Shown piece after piece: positions 55,148-64,000 of a stretch of DNA of 64,000 nucleotides (position 1 is the stretch's first letter; the number at the start of each line of letters is the position of its first letter). Under the pieces are notes generated by a model that saw only the letters and a program-made list of their open reading frames with translations, had not been told where the DNA came from and searched no databases. Both the position numbers and the translations under genes were made by a program. Source of the stretch: Harmonia axyridis (Eukaryota > Arthropoda > Insecta > Coleoptera > Coccinellidae); assembly GCF_914767665.1 (NCBI RefSeq), contig NC_059502.1, positions 33,932,812 through 33,996,811 on the forward strand. Direction: 5' to 3'.

Positions 55148-55512
55148 ATGGCGCCATCTTTCAATACCAGAACTACACGTTCAATATTGGACAGCAAACC
55201 ACCCCCGTCCACCGCATTAGGATCACCTTATCCTCACGTAACTTCAGTAGTCTGCAGAAAGTCTGTAAAGATTTGATCAATGAAGCCAAGAAGAAGAACG
55301 TAAAGGTTAAAAAGGCTGTACCTATGCCAACCAAAACACTCAGTATTACCACCTGTAATACTCCTTGTGGTGAAGGTTCTAAAACTTGGGACAGATTCCA
55401 GATGAGAATTCACAAAAGGGTTATCGATTCACACTCGACTTCTGAAGTTGTCAAGGAAATTACCTCAATTTCTATTGAGCCTGGTGTAGATGTTGAGGTT
55501 ACTATTGCTGAC
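55148..55512 (+). pseudogene. RpS20: RpS20 processed pseudogene (40S ribosomal protein S20)
   Basis: The parent protein is uS10, a component of the head of the small ribosomal subunit. A likely start ATGGCGCCATCTTTC (55148) is followed by a frameshift. The main frame then reads GQQTTPVHRIRITLSSRNFS, SLQKVCKDLINEAKKKN, PMPTKTLSITTCNTPCGEGS, KTWDRFQMRIHKRVIDSHST and SISIEPGVDVEVTIAD, nearly the full protein with no introns. Changes at normally fixed sites (TLRITTRKTP to TLSITTCNTP) and the lost stop codon point to a dead retrocopy. Beyond VTIAD the frame runs on about 28 codons into unrelated sequence. No poly(A) tract was seen, so the 3' end is probably deleted. Confidence 0.88.
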
Positions 55513-57079
55513 GGATATTATAGCACAAATCCTTATATTGTAGTTACAATATTAGATATTGTACGCCAGGGAACCGCTTTAGACCTTGCTATGTGAATGA
55601 AGATGAGCAAAAACTCGAGCAGAAAATTGATATTGTTTTTAACAATATTGTTTTGCAGGAATTAACATATTTCTCCTGTTCATTGCATTCGGCAGATGGC
55701 CAACATAATAATAAATTGCGTTTCAGAATTTGAAATTATAATATTCAGTCTTTAATTTCTATTGTAGTCACTCTGCTCAAAGATGGCATTATGGGTTTTC
55801 GCGCCAGACATACTTTAGCACCAGCGGATTTATGAGGGTCATAGCGTTGCACCTTTCTACAACGTTGTGAGAGGGTGTGTCTTAGGCAGATATCGCTGTA
55901 TAGCCTAGTTGATGGTTTTACCAGCGATACCAAACCTTTGGCTCGAGAATAACTCGACAAATACTGACACGTATACTGCGATAAACTAGCATCATAATTA
56001 GGTGAAAAATACCTGTGAACATATGGAGCACCAACTGGACATCATAACTTAGCCAATTTTCGAAGAAGAACATGCAATAAATAGATTCAGAAGAAAAAAA
56101 AGACTAATAGTTTTCGGAAGTGAACAGAATGCATATGAAGCGGAATATTATGAATTTTTTAGAGCCAATTGGGTTGTTACGATCATTTATAAAGACGCCG
56201 TATCTCTATATATGATACACAGATCAATCCTTTGAACAAAATACGCAACAAAATGGTTCGATTTTATCTAATTATCGATAGAAAACAAATTGACAAAACA
56301 CCAAAGTGAAGCGGATCAAGAGGATCCTCCACTTACATTTAGAATATTGAGGTCTGCGACATTACTACAGGTCATAATATATTTAGTATTTCAGAAAATG
56401 TTGAAGTAGCAATAAGCTTTTTCACGGAGTATTCAATTCAGTTTAATGCCGTCTGGCAAAAATCTTTTTATTATCATCAAAAACTGGTAACTGATAACAT
56501 CGCTATCCTTGGATGAGGATGAACTTACTTTGACAATGTGAAGAAGATTCAACTGATAGAGGACTAAACCATGAAAGGTGAAATGAATCAACCAAAAGCA
56601 GAGGAAGAAGAGCTAATAAACATCCAAATGAAAAGTTACGAAGATGTTATAGGAATGAAAACCTAGAGATGCATAAAACATGAACAGAAATTAAGTGAAC
56701 TTCATTCCAATTACCATCTCTAAGGAGGAAAGTCTCGCCTCCATCTGAAACAATTCAGGATACCATTCAATTCTACACGGCAATGATCATGTTGGAGAAA
56801 TAACGATGAAGAGTCTATTGGTGAATAAGCAAATACCTGGAACCGATCTCCCACTCAGAGTCTTCCTTAATGAGTTCTCCTTCCAAAACAAAAAATGTAG
56901 ACCGAAGAGCCTAAAAATCAATTCAATACAGACGAATACCCAGAAACGCGTTTCCCGAAATTCGCGGTCAGAAATGCTCGTTAAATGTATTCCGAACGGT
57001 GGGTAATAAAAGGTATCACAGTTGTAATGAAGCACCTTCGGTTTCCGAAAATAATTATCCACTGCTGCCGCAGCAAGCC
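55513..57079. other. intergenic, no gene recognised
   Basis: A 71-codon minus frame (55745-55960) includes KVQRYDPHKSAGAKVCLARK, which I cannot assign. The block at about 55780-55960 is GC-richer. The rest is AT-rich, and overlapping open frames at 56787-57083 and 56806-57006 are probably shadows of degraded retrotransposon sequence. Confidence 0.35.
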
Positions 57080-57320
57080 GCAATCAAAAATCACTTATCC
57101 ACTCATCAACGACTCCCCAATTCAAATGCCAGCATTCAGGTCTCAAATGGATGAAATCAGGACTTCCTTTCAATCGAGACGGAAACACAAGCGCATTCGT
57201 TATGGATTTTTTGAGTGGGAAAAGGCATCGAAATCCGCTGATTGATTTCGCATTCGAACATGGTTTAGAGATGAGAGTGTTCAACACTTACTCTTCTGAA
57301 GGATTTACGATGGAGTCGGC
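57080..57320 (+). pseudogene. possible LINE endonuclease fragment
   Basis: The frame WSGKRHRNPLIDFAFEHGLE, then MRVFNTYSSEGFTMES, resembles the endonuclease stretch of insect LINEs (pattern G.RNERG..L.DFA...GL.I.NT.F). The match is short and no catalytic residues are covered, so the assignment is weak. The overlapping 86-codon frame at 56985-57245 reads through in another phase. Confidence 0.35.
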
Positions 57321-58050
57321 TATATAATCCGTAACTAAACTAGGAATTGAATCGTCCAGTATTAAATATCCAATATGTATTAGTTATTTATTATATGCGA
57401 ATGGGATAACGACATCATTACTATATGAGTGTCAAAGTTATACGAATATACTCGTATATTAATTATGAATTATCGCAAATTTATAGTACAAGGTTTTATC
57501 TACTACACTACTACTGCATATAATAAACAAAAAAGAAACACAACGTTGCGAATGAATTTTGTGGAACTAAAAGAAAACATTCTTGTTGCTAAATATTGCC
57601 TTGAAATCATAGAATAGTATATTATTTCATAAGGAGTAGTCTCATTTTCATGGCGCGCTTGTGTAATTGAAGGCGAGCATTGTAAAGTCACTTCTCCTCT
57701 GAATAAACTATGTTTATTTTGATACGCTTCAAAATTTATAAAATCTGGAGATTGAACTTTAAATAAGATTTATATTCACGATTCTTATAATTGATTGATC
57801 AATGGAAAATTTGCCAGTTATGGTCGTCAAGCTGAATATATTTTCATTCAAACGTACAATAAATAACAAAGTCATAGGGGGAAAAGTGTTGCTATGTCAA
57901 CGATGAATTGCAGTTCCGTCAGCCGGAAGGGAAAAGTTTACCTAGCGTCAAAATTAATTAAGCATGACAACTGTAACTAGGCACATTTCCCATTTATTAC
58001 AACGATCGTTAACATAAATCTTATCCAAAAATTGAATCTCTTGTATTCTT
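57321..58050. other. intergenic, no gene recognised
   Basis: AT-rich. A slightly GC-richer part around 57890-57960 has CAGCCGGAAGGGAAAAG. Nothing assignable. Confidence 0.35.
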
Positions 58051-58062
58051 ATCAGTCAAAAA

Positions 58063-58106
58063 TTAAGCCTGATGAAGCCACAGTGTGGCGAAACAATTGT
58101 AGCTAA
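58063..58106 (+). ncRNA. hammerhead-ribozyme-like motif
   Basis: CTGATGA (58069-58075) is followed by a perfect 5-bp stem GCCAC/GTGGC with a three-base loop (58077-58089). Then comes GAAAC, the tetraloop AATT, and GTA at 58099-58101. This is the order of a hammerhead core with a very short stem III and a GUA cleavage triplet. The flanks TTAAGC (58063-58068) and GCTAA (58102-58106) can form stem I with one bulged A. An extra A at 58076, between CTGATGA and stem II, departs from the consensus. Such motifs occur in Penelope-like and other retroelements, but no retroelement protein lies next to it. Confidence 0.35.
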
Positions 58107-58342
58107 CAAGTCCAGTAGTAATCATTAAAAATAAATTTCCGCCAAGCAAGAACTGAATCTTTTTTTTTATATTATTACATTGAAAAACACTTTACGTCTA
58201 TCAAGTTGGTTTATAAAAAATGCCATTTATAGAAATTTACGGCTTGTATTTGGTGTGTTTCGTCAAAATGTGACATTTAAAAAGAGTTTCTTCTTAATAG
58301 AACAAGCAGTGCAGGTTATTGGTTAAGTATAAGTTTTTTTTC
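58107..58342. other. AT-rich intergenic stretch
   Basis: Nothing recognised. Confidence 0.3.
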
Positions 58343-58692
58343 GGCCGGTTTCTGAAAGGCCAATCAACGTGAAATTCAACTTTACAGCTGTCAATTTTAT
58401 GGTCAAGCGTCATTTGGGTTGCTGGAAGTACGGTTAACTCCTTTTATTTAAACATTCTGCCAGTTAACATAGTAGTCAAATATTACACGTGAATTGGAAA
58501 GCGGCAAGTGTCATTCTGGGTTTCTGAAATGCATTTAAATTTTTCTTTTCAAGTTGAAAGCTCCAGATAACAAAGATTAGTTAATTTTACACTGTCCAAC
58601 ATTCCAGCAACCCAAATGCATTTGACATCGATATTAAGTTGAATGTTGTATTAGTTGAACAATGATTTGATCAATCTCTCAGAAACCGGGGG
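58343..58692. mobile_element. MITE with GGTTTCTGAAAGG ends, copy 2
   Basis: Same length class and order as 23914-24244: GGTTTCTGAAAGGCCAATCA, CAACTTTACAGCTGTCAATT, CATTCTGCCAGTTAACA and CTCTCAGAAACCGGG at the right end. It is about 20 bp longer because of a small internal difference near 58630-58660. Non-coding. Confidence 0.85.
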
Positions 58693-60214
58693 TTAGTGTC
58701 TGAATTCTTCTTCGAAAAAATGCGTTATGTAATGAAATTTGAGTTGTATAATGAGTTTCATTACGTAACGCAAATGGACCAAATTCAGTAATCGAATAGC
58801 TTCAAAATGAAGCAGTCGTAGATAAACCTATTTATGCATTGTACAGCATATTGATGGATAAACTCCAATATTCTTTCTCATAAAGCTTCTTAATGAAAAT
58901 TTTCTGAGATATTTATAAACAACGCATGCCTATATAACGTCATTCACTGCCTCATGAATCCTTGTTTCATTTTATGCACATAAAATTTACGATTACTACC
59001 GTGAGATAAAGTTTATGTTAGAGCATGGGTTTCATCTAGCCTAGACTACTAGACATAAAAGTCTAATAGTTTTTGAATATCGAAACTAGATATCGAAATC
59101 TCGTGTTTTCCTCAATGCTGGACTGAAATTAAACTTGATCACGAATAGGGAGCAGAGAAATTCTGTCTTCGAGTATAGGTGTAGTGATTGATTTTTGTAT
59201 TTTCTTACAGAATAAGCTCACAAATTGATATTTCAGGGCTTCTATTATATCGATCAAGCGAACCATTAAAAAAAAAGAAACTGAATGGATGAAATTTATG
59301 AGATCAAAACTATTCACTATTCAAAACTTCTACTCCAATCTAGCATAGTGGGCTTTCAAAAGAATGCCATTTGAAGAGTATATTATTGCAACCACCATTA
59401 CCAGTCCAAAGTCGATTTAAAGTACCCCAAATTTAACTAGGTAGATTGAAACCTGGAAGTTTCTCTGAAGGATCAATAACTAGACTTTTATTGAATACAT
59501 TTCAGGAATTGTTTTGATAATAAGTATGCAAGAAATACAAATATCTTATTCCATCTAAATTGACAACAGTCATTACTACTTATATAACCACAGACTAATA
59601 GTTACATCACAGGGAGATGGAGTGTTGAGATTCAAAAAGATACAATGAAGACGGAATATACGTGAGATGTCGAGTTCATGGGAAGATTACGCAGACCTAA
59701 ATTCTTTCCCGCTGGTCTGTTATTGATAAATATACACCCACATTCTTCATTTTCCATGACCGCAATAATTCTAAGAATCCTGCCAAATGATAATATAGCT
59801 TGAACAAAGAAACGAAATGCAATTTTCATTATCTTGAAGATGGTTCACATAAATTGGAATCGAGCACAATGCTGGAGACGAGGCGTTGTTGCCCGCAATA
59901 ACAACGACTTTGTTGAGAGTGCATTCATTAAACGGATCCTCAAGACGCCTACTTCTGAGGACGTTGTTAACGTGTTCATATCTTACGATGTTCAATTCAT
60001 AAACCTTGGAGCATGAAATTTGCAAAAGGAACTCGTTACAATACCAACCTCTGGAAAAATATTGCTGACAATTTTCTTTCGGTGGGCAGAGTGTATTAAC
60101 TCTGCTATTAATTCTAATGCATTTGCTCATATTGATCTTCCATCGTATAGCGGCATATTTTTGAAGAGAGTGGAGTGAATTGTATTATTTGTATTGAATC
60201 GATTGTAGTACAGA
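58693..60214. other. intergenic; GC-richer part 59820-60130
   Basis: No gene recognised. The part at 59820-60130 is less AT-rich and carries a 119-codon minus frame (59771-60130) and a 60-codon plus frame, neither assignable. It ends just before the DD41D relic. Confidence 0.35.
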
Positions 60215-61900
60215 TCAAGTTGCATGGTGGTATAATATTGCCTAAGCATCGATGATATTTGGTTCCAATAATCACTTCATTGGAAAATCAATTTGGTGAC
60301 CGCATTTTATTATCAGAAATGGTTTTCTTGAAGGCCCCCAAATTTGTGTGACTTACCGTGTCGAGAATATTAATATGGGGCTATATTAAGTCATTGTTTT
60401 TTGCCGACAGACCAGCAGCTCTTGAAGCATTGGAAACCTCTATTCAAGCCACCATTAATACCATACTGTCAGATATATCGGGTGTCCCAAGGTGAGTGGC
60501 CTATTAGATTATTATGGAAACTATTGATGACAAAGGTTTCAAATTTTGTGGATAGATATTTGGCCATGTAAGGTACATTTTTAAAATAATTTCACATTAC
60601 CAGTGTTGCCGGATGTACAAAAATTTGGCAACAACTTTGTTATTTTAAATGGGATATCCGGTATTTCTATTATTTTATGATACTCCATAAAATATTAAAT
60701 CTATTCACTCCTTCTTTTCCATCCCTATCTGTAACGGTTTTTGAGTTATTAATTATTTTTCTAAATTTTAGATCAAATTGGAGTATTACGAAAATGACTC
60801 TAGTTCGCTCAATATTTGAGATTTAAGTCAGAAATTTTGCAAGTCGTTAGATATTGATCTGATCTGTGTCACTGCTTTTGAATTATGGTTGTCAATAATA
60901 CATGACGGACCCAAAAAAATCATCATTTGCCAAGTTACAAAATTGTAAAAAAGTCTATTTTTTCAAATTAGACACCTCGTATATTTTTCGATTTTTGGAA
61001 TCAGTACAACACACTCTACAATTTTTCTATTCACGTCCCTATACCTATCTCAACTGGATTCTGAGTTATATGCGTCAATGAGGGTTAATTTCTTTTGTAT
61101 TGTTATTTTCTCTATGTCATTCATAAATCGATATATCAATGAATCAGTTCGATCCATAAATGTCAAAATAAACAATTATTGCCTAACAGGTGTTTTGTTC
61201 CGAGTTTTTTCTATAAATAATGGCTCAAGAAAGATATACTCATATAACGCATATAACTCGGAATCCAATTGAGATAGGTATAGGGACGTGAATAGATAAA
61301 TTGTAGAGTGTGTTGTACTGATTCCAAATATTGAAAAATATACTAGGTGTCTAATTTGAAAAAATAGACTTTTTTACAATTTTGTAACTTGGCAAATGAT
61401 GATTTTTTTGGGTCCGTCATGTATTATTGACAACCATAATTCAAAAGCAGTGACACAGATCAGATCAATATCTAACGACTTGCAAAATTTCTGACTTAAA
61501 TCTCAAATATTGAGCGAACTAGAGTCATTTTCGTAATACTCCAATTTGATCTAAAATTTAGAAAAATAATTAATAACTCAAAAACCGTTAAAGATAGGGA
61601 TGGAAAAGAAGGAGTGAATAGATTTAATATTTTATGGAGTATCATAAAAAAAATAGAAATACCGGATGTCCCATTTAAAATAACAAAGTTGTTGCCAAAT
61701 TTTCGTACATCCGGCAACACTGGAAATGTGAAATTATTTTAAAAATGTACCTTAGATGGCCTTATATCTATCCACAAAATTTGAAATCTTTACCATCAAT
61801 AGTTTCCATAATAATCCAATAGGCCACTCACCTTGGGACACCCGATATTGGAAAAAGCAGTGGAAATTGGACTGATAGAATAGACAATGTAATTCATAAG
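60215..61900 (+). pseudogene. DD41D transposase relic, split by a foldback
   Basis: The left part (to 60477) reads LWFQ, then NQFGDRILLSEM, then WGYIKSLFFADRPAALEALE and TSIQATINTILSDI, with a stop where CDLTP is expected. The right part, after the foldback (61846 onward), continues ILEKAVE, then DRIDNVI in another phase, matching the MLENVIENW.DRLD ending of the 33-kb copy. The element is older than the foldback in it. The catalytic Asp residues are not identifiable. Confidence 0.75.
60478..61845. mobile_element. 1368-bp foldback, TCGGGTGTCCC ends
   Basis: The left arm starts TCGGGTGTCCCAAGGTGAGT and the right arm is its complement (ACTCACCTTGGGACACCCGA), flanked by TA on both sides (60476-60477 and 61846-61847). 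The arms of about 600 bp match with only a few differences (for example CATGACGGACCCAAAAAAAT and its complement). The loop is about 170 bp. No coding capacity; the open frame at 61496-61720 lies in an arm. Confidence 0.92.
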
Positions 61901-63439
61901 TATATAAGTATACTTATATTCAAAAGATAACTAAATTCCATAAAATTTACTACCAGATTATAATAGTACAAAATTAATTAAGGAAATATTTCTGACTCGT
62001 ATTATTATTTAATGACGTCAAGCTCTCAAATCATATTCAATTGTTCATATACTAAAAAACTCACATTAAGGTCAATTTTCATTTGGAGGAGAGCATGTTG
62101 TGTTTTCAAATTAGTGGGTGTTTGGCAATCTTCTTATGCATGGAAGCAACATCTTCAAGAATGACAAGAATCTTAATAGGAAGAAGGGGTCTCGTGACAC
62201 AATATTTATGTTTTATTTATGTATGTTGAAAATTTTCTGTTTGGCGTTCGTTTCGATGAAAACATTTCATTGATAATGATGGGTATAATGTATTATGTGT
62301 CTAGTTCCTCGATGAATTTTATTTAATAAAATATTAATTTTCAAACCGTAGTAGTAACTGTTCAACTGACGATCTTATAAGGAATAAATTTTAAAAAACT
62401 GTTCCTACTCATGAAAGTGTTGTTGTACTTGATCTTGCCTAAGAATTCAATTGCTAGACTTATTACATAGTATAAAAGCTGAAAGTTTCTGTACGCAACG
62501 TCCCAAAACATGTGAAGTAGGAATGACCCCTAAAAAGTTAGATTATTGTAGATTTAGCAGGTAGCGGGTGTTAAAATAGCATGAAATTGGGACCAATTAC
62601 GTCATAAATATAAAAGCTGAAGTTTATGTATGACAAACTATTTTGCATGGTGAAAACCGTCCGACAAACTTGCCAAATTTTAGGGTCAATTCTCGTCATA
62701 AGTATGAAAGCTGAAATTTACATACCTATATTACTTGCACAAGTGCACAACTGACGAAAAATGTTATGTCAACTTACAGGCACTTTGAAAAGTCGAAACC
62801 CACACCAGGCACCTTCAAAAAATGAAATTTCACGTCATATTCACGTCATATTCGAAAAGTTTTTCTGTTACTTTGACATCAATCCAAAATTTTCTGTGTT
62901 CATTTATGCATTTGCACAGATTTCAAACTACAAACATCGAATTTGAGTCAGTTGATGATTTTTTCTTAAGATCTTCGAAGCTCCAGGTAGAAATTATTGA
63001 CAAAGAAATTCATCTTGCGATTTTTATAACCAATTTTTAATGATTTATGTGAAATATTCATGAAAATCGGCCATCAGAGTTCAACACCTTCACAGCCTAT
63101 ACAAATTTAATTCGATTGGACACAATATTGATCAGAAATAACTATGTTCCACTCACATGGTTGAAATAAAACACAATACGAATTGTCTGTTGATTAAAAT
63201 GAAATCTTTCGATAGTTGTCCAAGCTACATATGTGAATATAAGCTTTTATGCTAATGACGTGAACTGACCCTACAATTTTTCCACTTTTCTCCGAATATG
63301 TTCAGAATTTTATAGTTAAAAAATTTTCATCAAAACCATTTTAACCTTAAAACACTTCATATCTCCACAACGGACCATTTCATGGCGAAAACGAAGGAAA
63401 CAAAAGTTTAGCTAGTTTTTTTTCAACAAAAAATAAGAT
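61901..63439. other. intergenic with repeated AAAGCTGAA motifs
   Basis: Between 62470 and 62740 a loose motif recurs three times (ATAAAAGCTGAAAGTTTCTG, ATAAAAGCTGAAGTTTATGT, ATGAAAGCTGAAATTTACAT), each time near GTCATAA. An inverted relative lies at 63220-63280 (TATAAGCTTTTATGCTAATG, then GACGTGAACTGACCCTAC). This suggests a degraded inverted-repeat element of about 0.8 kb. No gene is recognised. Confidence 0.4.
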
Positions 63440-63444
63440 TTTGC

Positions 63445-63615
63445 AAAATGCACATTCCCTATCCAAAAAGTCTACTTAACCTTGAAATGACCTTGAAATA
63501 AAACTACAAGGTCACATTGAATATCTGCGTTTGATGTTCCCCTGAAGACTCAGAAATTTTCATTTGAAATATTTTTTAATCCAGGCTCTTATCAATGAGA
63601 TATTTCAGTGGAACT
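63445..63615. repeat. dispersed repeat, copy B
   Basis: Counterpart of 10275-10405 (CCTTGAAATGACCTTGAAAT, TTGAATATCTGCGTTTGATG, TTCCCCTGAAGA, GGCTCTTATCAATGAGATAT). It carries a small extra piece compared with copy A. Confidence 0.6.
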
Positions 63616-64000
63616 TTCGAAAAGGATCATCCTATATAACTCAATAATCAGATCATTGATAATGTCTATTGAATATTGCAATTTTGAAATTTTCATTGAT
63701 TTTCAATTTTCTTAAATTTTTTCAATACCTAGTTACCTACTTGAGACATTTTTTATTTATCTGTGATTGAAACAACAAACCTTTGTTTTTCATTTAAATT
63801 TCGTTCCATAAAACACATGATTCGAAAATTTCTGAACTTAGATTCACAGTAGTCATTGATGATTCCAATTGAAAATTTTAATTTCATTGTTTGTAGCCAA
63901 AGTTCAATAAAACCCATTGCGTAGAAAAAAATTGGTTTTCTTTTCACGCACAGAGTACGATCATATTTGTTCAGCCATTAATTATTTTTCCCAGCCATTA
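63616..64000. other. AT-rich end of window
   Basis: Nothing recognised. An exact CAGCCATTA repeat occurs at the very end (63973 and 63992). Confidence 0.3.

Noticed and set aside
55745..55960. 71-codon minus frame with KSAGAKVCLARK
   Set aside because: Looked briefly like a conserved exon, but no family could be named and no splice context was evident.
1..64000. CRISPR arrays, bacterial operons, tRNA and rRNA genes
   Set aside because: No regularly spaced short repeats, no operon-like coding density, and no cloverleaf or rRNA motif found on reading both strands.

Overview
This window looks like a gene-poor, repeat-dominated stretch of an insect nuclear genome. It is AT-rich and I find no intact host protein-coding gene. 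What it holds is mariner-type transposons of two lineages (DD34D and DD41D), degenerate non-LTR retrotransposons, one very young LTR retrotransposon derivative, many foldback elements (long inverted repeats, mostly at TA targets) and two processed ribosomal-protein pseudogenes (RpLP2 and RpS20). The mariner proteins and LINE endings are of types common in insects. A beetle is plausible, but the sequence alone does not fix the order.

Layout. 0-9 kb: an irritans-like mariner (66-1275), small palindromic elements, two antisense LINE relics (2.4-2.9 and 4.1-4.9 kb), a DD41D relic (5241-5695), a LINE 3' tail (7245-7465) and a 575-bp tandem duplication (7.87-8.99 kb). 9-16.6 kb: CpG-richer unique blocks, dispersed repeats, the RpLP2 pseudogene and a diverged direct repeat. 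16.7-18.3 kb: a 1.5-kb foldback nested in another repeat. 19.1-22.7 kb: a broken mariner whose 3' half and flank are amplified in tandem. 23.9-27.4 kb: MITEs, an inverted-repeat element and a LINE fragment. 29.7-30.4 kb: a mariner fragment in the loop of a foldback. 31.4-34.3 kb: an LTR-like segment, a unique GC-richer block and a deleted DD41D transposon. 36.9-47.2 kb: three foldbacks, LINE and mariner relics and a Crypton-like tyrosine recombinase relic with a cruciform-forming hairpin. 48.4-54.7 kb: a LINE split by a 3864-bp LTR element. 55.1 kb: the RpS20 pseudogene. 58.0-61.9 kb: a hammerhead-like motif, a second MITE copy and a DD41D relic split by a 1368-bp foldback. 62-64 kb: dispersed repeats.

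How it fits together. No pathway or operon is present. The biology is transposon nesting and decay. Several insertions can be dated relative to one another, because the interrupted element resumes in register on the other side: the LTR element in the LINE, a foldback in a DD41D relic, and a foldback in another foldback's terminal sequence. At least six elements begin at TA followed by CAGGG(T/C)G. One encloses DD41D transposase remnants, so the foldbacks may be non-autonomous passengers of that transposase. Between the transposons lie blocks of unique, less AT-rich sequence (about 6.1, 9.0, 16.1, 22.7, 28.8, 32.5, 38.2, 41.5 and 47.7 kb) with no recognisable proteins. These are the best candidates for conserved regulatory DNA or unrecognised exons of a large host gene.

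All homology statements come from reading translated motifs and aligning by eye. No database search was possible.
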